Origin: an uncultured Eubacterium sp.
GTDB taxonomy: Bacteria; Bacillota; Clostridia; Peptostreptococcales; Anaerovoracaceae
Assembly: GCA_902495595.1 (NCBI GenBank)
Contig: CABUXV010000002.1
Span: forward strand, 1 to 64,000
Length of the DNA: 64,000 nt
Reading direction: 5' to 3'
Part shown: positions 58,504 to 64,000 of the stretch, piece after piece
Numbering within the stretch: position 1 is the stretch's first letter
Layout: the number at the start of each line of letters is the position of its first letter
Notes under the pieces: generated by a model
Told to the model about the DNA's origin: nothing
What the model saw: only the letters and a program-made list of their open reading frames with translations
Database searches by the model: none
Made by a program: the position numbers and the translations under genes

Positions 58504-58681
58504 GTAAAAGTCGAAAAAATCGATAAAAAAGTTTTTTATGGGAAAATATGAGATAATTTGTCGAAGGAATAGAATATAAAAAAGAGATTTATCAATATAT
58601 AATATACTCATAAAAGAGGTGAAACCTCAAAAACAGAATAAAATATAATAATTGTTTAAGGAATCAGGGAGGAATCATAAA

Positions 58682-58942
58682 ATGGAAATTTTAAAAGTAT
58701 CAGCTAAATCAAATCCAAATTCAGTAGCAGGAGCATTAGCCGGAGTACTTAGAGAAAAAGGCGGTGCGGAGATACAAGCGATTGGAGCAGGAGCGCTTAA
58801 TCAGGCAGTTAAAGCAATAGCAATAGCCAGAGGTTTCGTTGCGCCGGGAGGCATAGATTTAGTGTCAGTTCCCGCATTTACGGACATAGAGATTGAAGGG
58901 GAAGAACGAACAGCTATAAAATTGATTGTAGAACCTAGATAA
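58682..58942 (+). CDS. spoVS: Stage V sporulation protein S
   Basis: The 86-residue protein reads LKVSAKSNPNSVAGALAGVL and AIAIARGFVAPGGIDLVSVP, the diagnostic SpoVS sequence. SpoVS is a small Alba-like nucleic-acid-binding protein required for completing engulfment and coat stages in Bacillus and also present in non-sporulating thermophiles. The start is ATG 58682 after CAGGGAGGAATC; an earlier in-frame TTG has no binding site. A strong terminator follows. Confidence 0.95.
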   Translation: MEILKVSAKSNPNSVAGALAGVLREKGGAEIQAIGAGALNQAVKAIAIARGFVAPGGIDLVSVPAFTDIEIEGEERTAIKLIVEPR

Positions 58943-58999
58943 ATTGTGCAAAACCGGGAATGCAGATTGTTTATATTCTGAGAAGATGTGTTTTTAATT

Positions 59000-59032
59000 A
59001 AAGAGGGCAGTGATGCCCTCTTTACCTTTTTT
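59000..59032 (+). terminator. Intrinsic terminator after spoVS
   Basis: AAAGAGGGCA (59000-59009) pairs perfectly with TGCCCTCTTT (59014-59023), then ACC and T7. The 3' arm overlaps the -35 region of the proB promoter. Confidence 0.92.
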
Positions 59033-59049
59033 TGCACATGTTGTATAAT
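59021..59049 (+). promoter_or_regulatory. Promoter of proB-proC
   Basis: TTTACC (59021-59026), a 17-bp spacer and a perfect TATAAT (59044-59049), 25 bp before the proB start; the leader is very short. Confidence 0.7.
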
Positions 59050-59074
59050 TCAAAGGTCGGCAGGAGGCGTAAAA

Positions 59075-59881
59075 ATGGAACAGTTAAAAGAGACTATTGA
59101 AAAAAGCAAAAAGATAGTAATAAAAATAGGCAGCAACGTGCTTTCGGATGAAAAGGGAACGGTAAACAAGAAAGTTCTTCACAATATAGTTGAGCAGGTA
59201 AACGATTTGATTTCCAGCGGCAAGCAGGTTATTTTGGTATCTTCTGGAGCCGGTATATGCGGAGTGGGAGCAATAAATAAATGGAGCCGAAGAGGCGACA
59301 TAAACTATAAGCAGGCTCTATGCGCCATAGGACAGGTTGAGCTGATGATGGCATACAAGGAGTATTTTGCCGATTACGATATTCACGTGGCTCAGATACT
59401 TTTAACCAGAGATGATTTTGATGACCATCACAGAACTTTAAATATAAGAAACGCTATGTTTACTTTGATAGATGAAGGAGTGGTTCCTGTAATAAATGAA
59501 AATGACAGCGTAAGTGTGGACGAAATTAAAATCGGAGACAATGATACTTTGGCGGCTCTTGCAGCAAGCCTTTGGAACGCTGACCTTATGATAATTTTAA
59601 GCGATATAGACGGAGTCTTTGACAAAGACCCTAAATCAAGCGATGATGCAAAACTTATAGAACTTGTAGAAAATGCAGATAAGCTTGAAGGTGATATTGT
59701 CATAGGTGAAACCAGTTCATTCGGAACAGGTGGAATAGGTTCGAAGATAGAAGCAGCGTCAAAGGTTAATAAGTTCGGAATACCGATGATACTTTTAAAT
59801 GGATCAAAGGAAAATATAATAAGAGAAAGTCTTGAAGGTAAAGCGAGGGGTACTTTATTTCTCGGAACCTTGGGGAAATAG
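59075..59881 (+). CDS. proB: Glutamate 5-kinase, short form without PUA domain
   Basis: ProB phosphorylates glutamate, the first step of proline synthesis. The 268-residue amino-acid-kinase-fold protein has KKIVIKIGSNVLSDEKG (about 13), ILVSSGAGICGVG-like loop (about 53), NENDSVSVDEIKIGDNDTL (two adjacent blocks about 145-160) and GTGGIGSKIEAA (about 221). It stops about 100 residues short of the usual length, lacking the C-terminal PUA domain. Feedback inhibition by proline may therefore differ. The start is ATG 59075 after CAGGAGGCG. proC follows 8 nt later. Confidence 0.94.
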   Translation: MEQLKETIEKSKKIVIKIGSNVLSDEKGTVNKKVLHNIVEQVNDLISSGKQVILVSSGAGICGVGAINKWSRRGDINYKQALCAIGQVELMMAYKEYFADYDIHVAQILLTRDDFDDHHRTLNIRNAMFTLIDEGVVPVINENDSVSVDEIKIGDNDTLAALAASLWNADLMIILSDIDGVFDKDPKSSDDAKLIELVENADKLEGDIVIGETSSFGTGGIGSKIEAASKVNKFGIPMILLNGSKENIIRESLEGKARGTLFLGTLGK

Positions 59882-59889
59882 GTGAAATT

Positions 59890-60702
59890 ATGAAAATCGG
59901 ATTTATAGGAATAGGAAATATGGGCGGAGCTATACTTTCCGGGTATGCGGCATCGGGAGAGGCAACCGGAAATGAGCTTGCAGCCTGCGATATGAATCGT
60001 CAGCTGTGTGAAAAAATGAAAAGCAGAACGGAAGGCATCAAATTTTATGACAGCGCAGAAGAACTGTGCAGTGCATGCGAAATAATCGTAATAGGCGTGA
60101 AGCCTCAGGTAATAGAGGGCGTTTTGTCTGAGATAAAAGATGCCTACGACGACAGCAAGGTGGTGGTATCCATGGCCGCCGGCGTGGATATAAAGCTGCT
60201 TGAAAGTTATTTGGGAAAAGACGGTCAGATAATAAGGATAATGCCGAATACTCCTGCAATGGTAGGAGAAGCTATGATAGCCGTATGCAGAAACGAAAAT
60301 GTAAATCCTGAAAATTTTGATTTTATTATGGATATGTTTAATTCTGTGGGAAAAGCACAGGAAATAGAAGAAAATCTTATGGACTGTGTAATAGGCGTAA
60401 GCGGCAGCAGCCCGGCATACACCTATATGTACATAGAAGCCCTGGTTCAGGCTGCAGTGGAAAACGGTATGACTTATGACAAGGCAAAGGTTTTCGCTGC
60501 TCAGGCAGTTATAGGAGCGGCTAAGATGGCTCTGGAAAGTCCCGAAAGTCTTGAGCAGCTCAGAATAAATGTGTGCTCCCCTAATGGCACGACCATTGAA
60601 GCGGTTAATAAACTTTTTGAAAACGGATTCATGGACAAAGTTAAGGAAGGATTTCAGGCTGCTGTAGACAGGTCCATAGAAATGACCGAGGAGAAAAAAT
60701 GA
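59890..60702 (+). CDS. proC: Pyrroline-5-carboxylate reductase
   Basis: ProC reduces pyrroline-5-carboxylate to proline with NAD(P)H. The 270-residue protein has the N-terminal Rossmann KIGFIGIGNMGGAILSGY, IIRIMPNTPAMVGEAM (about 117) and the signature VCSPNGTTIEAVNKLFENG near 228-245. With proB upstream and proA 2 kb away, the full glutamate-to-proline route is in the window. The stop overlaps the nudix gene start (ATGA). Confidence 0.96.
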   Translation: MKIGFIGIGNMGGAILSGYAASGEATGNELAACDMNRQLCEKMKSRTEGIKFYDSAEELCSACEIIVIGVKPQVIEGVLSEIKDAYDDSKVVVSMAAGVDIKLLESYLGKDGQIIRIMPNTPAMVGEAMIAVCRNENVNPENFDFIMDMFNSVGKAQEIEENLMDCVIGVSGSSPAYTYMYIEALVQAAVENGMTYDKAKVFAAQAVIGAAKMALESPESLEQLRINVCSPNGTTIEAVNKLFENGFMDKVKEGFQAAVDRSIEMTEEKK

Positions 60703-61247
60703 TTTTTGAAGAGAAGAAAATAGACAGCAGACGGATATATGAGGGCGCCATTTTAAACGTGAGACGCGATAAGGTTACGGCGGTAAAAGGCGAGGCATAC
60801 AGGGAAATCATAGAACACAACGGCGCTGTTGCCATGGTGGCTATTACAGATGATAAAAAGATAGTCATGGTGGAGCAGTATCGCTACGCCTGTGGAAGAG
60901 CCGTGCTTGAAATACCTGCCGGAAAAATAGACAAAGGAGAAACTTCTCCCGTAAAAGCGGCGGAAAGAGAGTTAAAGGAAGAAACGGGATATACGGCTGA
61001 AAAGACATATTATCTGGGAAAGATAAATACAAGTGTTGCGTATTCGGAAGAGGTAATACACATCTATGCAATGACAGGTCTTGTTGCAGGTGAGCAGAGT
61101 TTAGATGAAGACGAAGCATTGGATGTCAAAGAATATCCTTTTGAAGACATTTATAAAATGGCGGCAGAAGGAAAACTGATAGATGCCAAGACTGTTGCAG
61201 GATTATTAATGGCTAAAGAGCAATTAGGTGAAATACTGCTTCCGTAA
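60699..61247 (+). CDS. Nudix hydrolase, ADP-ribose pyrophosphatase type
   Basis: The 182-residue protein has a complete Nudix box, GETSPVKAAERELKEETGY (about residues 85-103), with the upstream QYRYACGRAVLEIPAGKID region typical of NudF/YqkG-like ADP-ribose pyrophosphatases, which cleave ADP-ribose to AMP and ribose-5-phosphate. It overlaps proC by 4 nt. Its 3' end overlaps the convergent spoIIM-like gene by 35 bp, so the two mRNAs would be complementary at their 3' ends. Confidence 0.92.
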   Translation: MIFEEKKIDSRRIYEGAILNVRRDKVTAVKGEAYREIIEHNGAVAMVAITDDKKIVMVEQYRYACGRAVLEIPAGKIDKGETSPVKAAERELKEETGYTAEKTYYLGKINTSVAYSEEVIHIYAMTGLVAGEQSLDEDEALDVKEYPFEDIYKMAAEGKLIDAKTVAGLLMAKEQLGEILLP

Positions 61248-61764
61248 AAGCTCCGATTATTAAAAGAGCTGACGAGAGGGCGAAAATCATAAGCGGTCCA
61301 TTTTGAGTGGGCCGATTTTTTTTATTTATATGACGAAAATTATGATTTGAATGTACAGGATATAAAAATACTGCAGCCGTAAATATTATAAATGAGGGAA
61401 TTATAAAAAGATTTTGAGGAAGTATCTTTGTTACTGATATCAGAAGAGCCTGCGAGGCTGCATTTATATAGATAAGACCGCTGCAGAAACCTATGGCGAA
61501 ACTTTTATACCATAGAACTATTACGGGAACAGGTTTTAAATATTTTGTGAACAGTGCCGGAATCATAATAATAAAAAGGGTGAAATTTGAAATAATTGAC
61601 GAAGTAAAAGCTTTAAGGAATCCTGCGTCTGAATCGGAAAAGCTTGTCAGCATTAGAGCTGATAATGTATCGTTAGCGGTTTGAGATAAATTTGTGCTGA
61701 AAAAAATTCCCGAAAACAATCCTGTCAGGAAAATAAATATTAATATCAATCCGATTTTTTTCAT
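61213..61764 (-). CDS. spoIIM: SpoIIM-like stage II sporulation membrane protein
   Basis: The 183-residue protein has about five helices and the SpoIIM pattern (an N-terminal helix with GLFSGIFFS, then NFTLFIIMIPALF and WYKSFAIGFCSGLIY). In B. subtilis SpoIIM works with SpoIID and SpoIIP in septal peptidoglycan degradation during engulfment, and spoIIM lies near a xer-like gene in several Firmicutes, as here (divergent from the recombinase). The family is broad, so a non-sporulation role is possible. Confidence 0.82.
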   Translation of the reverse strand: MKKIGLILIFIFLTGLFSGIFFSTNLSQTANDTLSALMLTSFSDSDAGFLKAFTSSIISNFTLFIIMIPALFTKYLKPVPVIVLWYKSFAIGFCSGLIYINAASQALLISVTKILPQNLFIIPSFIIFTAAVFLYPVHSNHNFRHINKKNRPTQNGPLMIFALSSALLIIGAFTEAVFHLIAL

Positions 61765-61934
61765 AAGTATGTCCCCTTTCAGTTCATAACAAATTATGCG
61801 CAGATTGATTTAAGTATGACATTAATATTTCTTCAGCAATTAAAAAAAGATTATTGTAAACCAAATGGAATTGGTTTATAATTCAGGGTGACTAAAGATA
61901 ATATGAGAAAAAAGAAAGATTATATGAGGGTATT

Positions 61935-62816
61935 ATGTATACGGAAGATTTTATCGCTTATCTGCAAAAAGAGAAAAAAATGTCACAAAACACATTAGAC
62001 GCATACAGCCGTGATGTATCTGAATTTATATCATTTGAGGGCGCGAGAGGTATGACTGACCTGTTCAATGTATCGAGCACCGAAATTATATCATTTTTGC
62101 ATAATCTTAAAAATATGGGCAAATCGGCAGCGACGGTAAACAGAAAACTGGCGTCTATAAGAGCGTTTTTTAATTATCTTATCCATGAGGGTTTTATAAC
62201 AGCAAACCCTACGTCTAATATAAAATCTCCCAAAATAGACAGAAAGGAACTTGAGTATTTGGATATTGAAGAAATAGATAAGCTTTTGTCCGTTCCTGAT
62301 GACAGTATAAGGGGATTGAGGGATAAAGCAATACTCGAAGTGCTTTATGCTACAGGAATAAGAGTAAGTGAGCTGATAGAAGCAGATGTGGAAGATATAA
62401 ACCTCAGGATGGGATTTATTACGTGTGCCGAAGACCAGAGCAGAGCCAGAATAGTACCTTTGGGAAGACCAGCAAGAGCTGCGATGGAAACTTACATATA
62501 CGAATCAAGGGATAAACTTTTAAGAGATAATGAAGATGAAAAGGCGCTGTTTGTAAACTATTACGGCAAGAGGATAACAAGACAGGGGCTGTGGAAAATA
62601 TTAAAGGAATACGGACAGAAAGCCGGAATTGAACATAAACTTACGCCTAATATTATAAGAAATTCATTTGCTGTTCATATGCTTCAAAACGGAGCGGATT
62701 TAAAATCTCTTCAGGAGCTTATGGGCCATGAAGATATATCAGCGACACAGATTTATCTTTCAGCAACTAAAAACAGAATAAAAGATGTTTATGATAAATC
62801 ACATCCGAGAGCGTAG
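61935..62816 (+). CDS. XerD-like tyrosine recombinase with altered active site
   Basis: The 293-residue protein has the SAM-like N-terminal core-binding domain (residues 1-85) and a tyrosine recombinase catalytic domain. The first Arg (ATGIRVSEL, about 149), the second Arg (IIRNSFAVH, about 239), the late His (LMGHEDIS) and the nucleophile Tyr (ATQIYLS) are present. Two catalytic positions are changed: the His of the usual PHxLRH block is Asn (TPNIIRN), and the beta-hairpin Lys (GKGxKxR) is missing (CAEDQSRAR). Strand exchange may be impaired or altered. It is divergent from spoIIM, the xerD neighbourhood in Firmicutes. Confidence 0.88.
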   Translation: MYTEDFIAYLQKEKKMSQNTLDAYSRDVSEFISFEGARGMTDLFNVSSTEIISFLHNLKNMGKSAATVNRKLASIRAFFNYLIHEGFITANPTSNIKSPKIDRKELEYLDIEEIDKLLSVPDDSIRGLRDKAILEVLYATGIRVSELIEADVEDINLRMGFITCAEDQSRARIVPLGRPARAAMETYIYESRDKLLRDNEDEKALFVNYYGKRITRQGLWKILKEYGQKAGIEHKLTPNIIRNSFAVHMLQNGADLKSLQELMGHEDISATQIYLSATKNRIKDVYDKSHPRA

Positions 62817-62918
62817 CATTATAGAATCTGAGGCTGTTTTCGCAGAAGAATATGCAAACTGAAGATTGTAGCCTCCGGTGATGCCATCGATGTCCAAAAC
62901 TTCCCCGATAATGAAAAT
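62799..62918 (-). pseudogene. C-terminal remnant of an HI0933/YhiN-like flavoprotein
   Basis: The minus-strand frame reads FIIGEVLDIDGITGGYNLQF and continues AYSSAKTASDSIM to a TGA. GEVLDxDGxTGGYNLQ is the C-terminal FAD-binding signature of the HI0933-like (YhiN) aminoacetone-oxidase family. An in-frame stop (complement of 62919-62921) closes it upstream and no further coding sequence is visible, so only about 40 codons remain. The relic overlaps the recombinase 3' end by 18 bp. Confidence 0.75.
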
Positions 62919-62933
62919 TCAGGGAAGTTTTTT
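62896..62933 (+). terminator. Terminator after the recombinase gene
   Basis: AAAACTTCCC (62896-62905) pairs with GGGAAGTTTT (62922-62931) across a 16-nt loop, with T6 following. It is embedded in the flavoprotein relic. Confidence 0.7.
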
Positions 62934-63041
62934 AGTTTGCCTTTTTTATATTCGTTGATATATTGCAATTATGAAATATATACCGGAATGGTAAATTTAA
63001 AAGTATTTGACGTTTTCTTAACATGGAAAATCAAGTAAAGT

Positions 63042-63096
63042 AAGTCAAAAATAAATGATTCAATTATGGATTGCAAAATTGAATCAAAAATGACTT
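63042..63096. promoter_or_regulatory. Large dyad upstream of the sigma-54 promoter, candidate enhancer site
   Basis: TGATTCAATT (63056-63065) pairs with AATTGAATCA (63077-63086), and AAGTCA (63042-63047) with TGACTT (63091-63096), all perfect. It lies about 150 bp before the sigma-54 promoter, where a bacterial enhancer-binding protein would be expected. Confidence 0.6.
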
Positions 63097-63105
63097 GGGG
63101 GGGGG
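63097..63105 (+). repeat. G9 homopolymer tract
   Basis: Nine consecutive G residues directly follow the dyad in otherwise AT-rich DNA. No coding frame crosses it. Confidence 0.9.
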
Positions 63106-63220
63106 CAGTGGTATTTATGAGCTGAAAAATGGAATTTATTAGCAGGGAAATATTTGAAAATGCATAATTTATAAAGTTTCATGAAGAAATATGAATAAAA
63201 AGTACAAAATTCGACATATT

Positions 63221-63236
63221 TGGCACAGTTTTTGAA
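63221..63236 (+). promoter_or_regulatory. Sigma-54 (RpoN) promoter
   Basis: TGGCAC (63221-63226), 5 bp, then TTGAA (63232-63236), the -24/-12 arrangement close to the TGGCAC-N5-TTGCW consensus, 62 bp before the start codon of the NTF2-like gene. Confidence 0.8.
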
Positions 63237-63297
63237 TAGAAAGAAATATATAAAATTGATTTTATATAAAAATTATTACAAAGGAGAGATGCAAGTT

Positions 63298-64000
63298 ATG
63301 TTAGATTTAAGTAAATCACCGGTAGTACCTACCAGTGAAAAAGAGCAGACAGAAAAAAGAAGAAAACTTGAAGATTATGTTAGAAATTGTAATCTAAGTC
63401 TTCCTGAGGAAGTCGCTGAACTGTTTATAAATTACACCAGGTGGATATGGGAGTATAAATGTATAGGGGCTATTAACAAGTATTATAACGACGCTACGAT
63501 ATGCTATACAGAGAATGGAGGATGTACCGTAGGCGCTGACCCGGTTATAGCTGGCAGTCTTCAGTCTATATGTGCATACCCTGATAAAATCAATGATTTC
63601 GTAGACATTATCGTTGAAGGAAATGAAGAAGATGGGTATAGTTTCGGTCAATCTTCAAAATTAGGGAATTTTAATCTTGGTTGGAGTAAATACGGAGAAG
63701 CAACAGGTAAATGGCTGGGAGTCGGAGATGTGCCGCTTTATTCTATCTGCGAGCTTACATTGAAAAAAATAGATGGAAGATGGAGAGTTACTGAAGAATG
63801 GGTTGTTGAAGGCACAGAAGTGAAACGTATGACTCTAAATGCTGAGGAAAGGGCAGAAGTTGAAAGAAATATAGGAATTGATCCTGATATGGATTGCGAC
63901 GACTGCGAGATTACTACTGCAGATTTGGTAAAGAAAGCCACAGAAGCAGCAGAAGCTGCAGCTAAAGCTGCTGAGGCGGCTTTAGAGGCGATAAAGGCAA
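63298..64000 (+). CDS. NTF2/SnoaL-like domain protein, 5' part (partial)
   Basis: An open frame runs from ATG 63298 (AAGGAGAGATG just upstream) to the window end, 234 codons without a stop. Residues about 35-165 look like a SnoaL/NTF2-like alpha+beta barrel (LFINYTRWIWEYKCIGAINKYY, ending in KKIDGRWRVTEEWVVEG). A Cys cluster DMDCDDCEI and an Ala-rich heptad region (ATEAAEAAAKAAEAALEA) follow, suggesting a coiled coil or a further domain beyond the edge. Its sigma-54 promoter implies an inducible, probably catabolic, operon. The substrate is unknown. Confidence 0.82.
   Translation, partial: MLDLSKSPVVPTSEKEQTEKRRKLEDYVRNCNLSLPEEVAELFINYTRWIWEYKCIGAINKYYNDATICYTENGGCTVGADPVIAGSLQSICAYPDKINDFVDIIVEGNEEDGYSFGQSSKLGNFNLGWSKYGEATGKWLGVGDVPLYSICELTLKKIDGRWRVTEEWVVEGTEVKRMTLNAEERAEVERNIGIDPDMDCDDCEITTADLVKKATEAAEAAAKAAEAALEAIKA

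Noticed and set aside
1..64000. tRNA and rRNA genes, intact insertion sequences, prophage
   Set aside because: I looked for cloverleaf ends, rRNA motifs, transposases and phage structural genes and saw none; a tRNA-specific scan was not run.

Overview
The window is 64 kb of an AT-rich, low-GC chromosome with Firmicute signatures. These include strong AGGAGG-type ribosome binding sites with frequent TTG/GTG starts, the ylxM-ffh-rpsP-khpA-rimM-trmD and sepF-divIVA-lspA-rluD blocks, and sporulation-type genes (SpoVS, SpoIIM). An anaerobic metabolism is suggested by the [FeFe]-hydrogenase-like sensor, ferredoxin-type proteins and NAD-dependent PreTA. I place it in the class Clostridia, possibly the Anaerovoracaceae/Family XIII area; the finer placement is a guess.

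Layout. 0-2.8 kb: pyrimidine degradation (end of an M20-type amidohydrolase, preT, preA). 2.9-10.7 kb: MBL/beta-CASP protein, homoserine dehydrogenase-like enzyme, M18 aminopeptidase, small membrane proteins, Orn/Lys/Arg decarboxylase. 10.9-15.4 kb: a redox-looking cluster (4Fe-4S protein divergent from a Crp/Fnr regulator, a membrane protein, an AlkD-like protein, a putative sensory [FeFe]-hydrogenase). 15.9-24.5 kb: SRP/ribosome maturation and division genes. 24.5-32 kb: a 45-aa zinc protein, an alpha/beta hydrolase, RqcH-type NFACT protein, yicC, gmk, rpoZ, LytTR, rpsB-tsf. 32-39 kb: accessory DNA with decayed segments, GNAT, MerR/flavodoxin-type pair, flavodoxin lipoprotein, LysR, acetyltransferase, iron alcohol dehydrogenase. 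39-46.6 kb: LecA-like lectin, XRE + GPP34 pair, a YdjI/YdjG/YdjH-type SPFH-zinc ribbon-TPM operon, NADH oxidase-like enzyme. 47.7-51.6 kb: Ogt, Fur-like regulator, 26-aa ORF, DUF6110, P1B ATPase. 51.6-55.5 kb: NiaR and an EIIC_2-type membrane protein sharing an operator, then the YdbS/YdbT PH-domain pair. 56-62.8 kb: proA, exonuclease, spoVS, proB-proC-nudix, spoIIM, Xer-like recombinase. 63-64 kb: a sigma-54 promoter driving an NTF2-like gene that leaves the window.

The most unusual material is non-coding. (1) Two diverged 254-bp arrays (15540-15793 and, inverted, 55646-55899) each contain four copies of an inverted pair TTATCCAAAA-N18-TTTTGGATAA on an almost exact 72-bp period. (2) A roughly 125-bp structured repeat occurs four times; three copies start just after the T-tract of a gene's terminator and in the same direction, and two keep their own terminator hairpin. 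(3) A minus-strand promoter and terminator define an unannotated, C-rich small RNA of about 88 nt at 58381-58468. (4) A sigma-54 promoter with an upstream dyad and a G9 tract lies at 63.0-63.24 kb. (5) A multi-hairpin element follows tsf. These calls come from reading the sequence; no database search or folding program was run.
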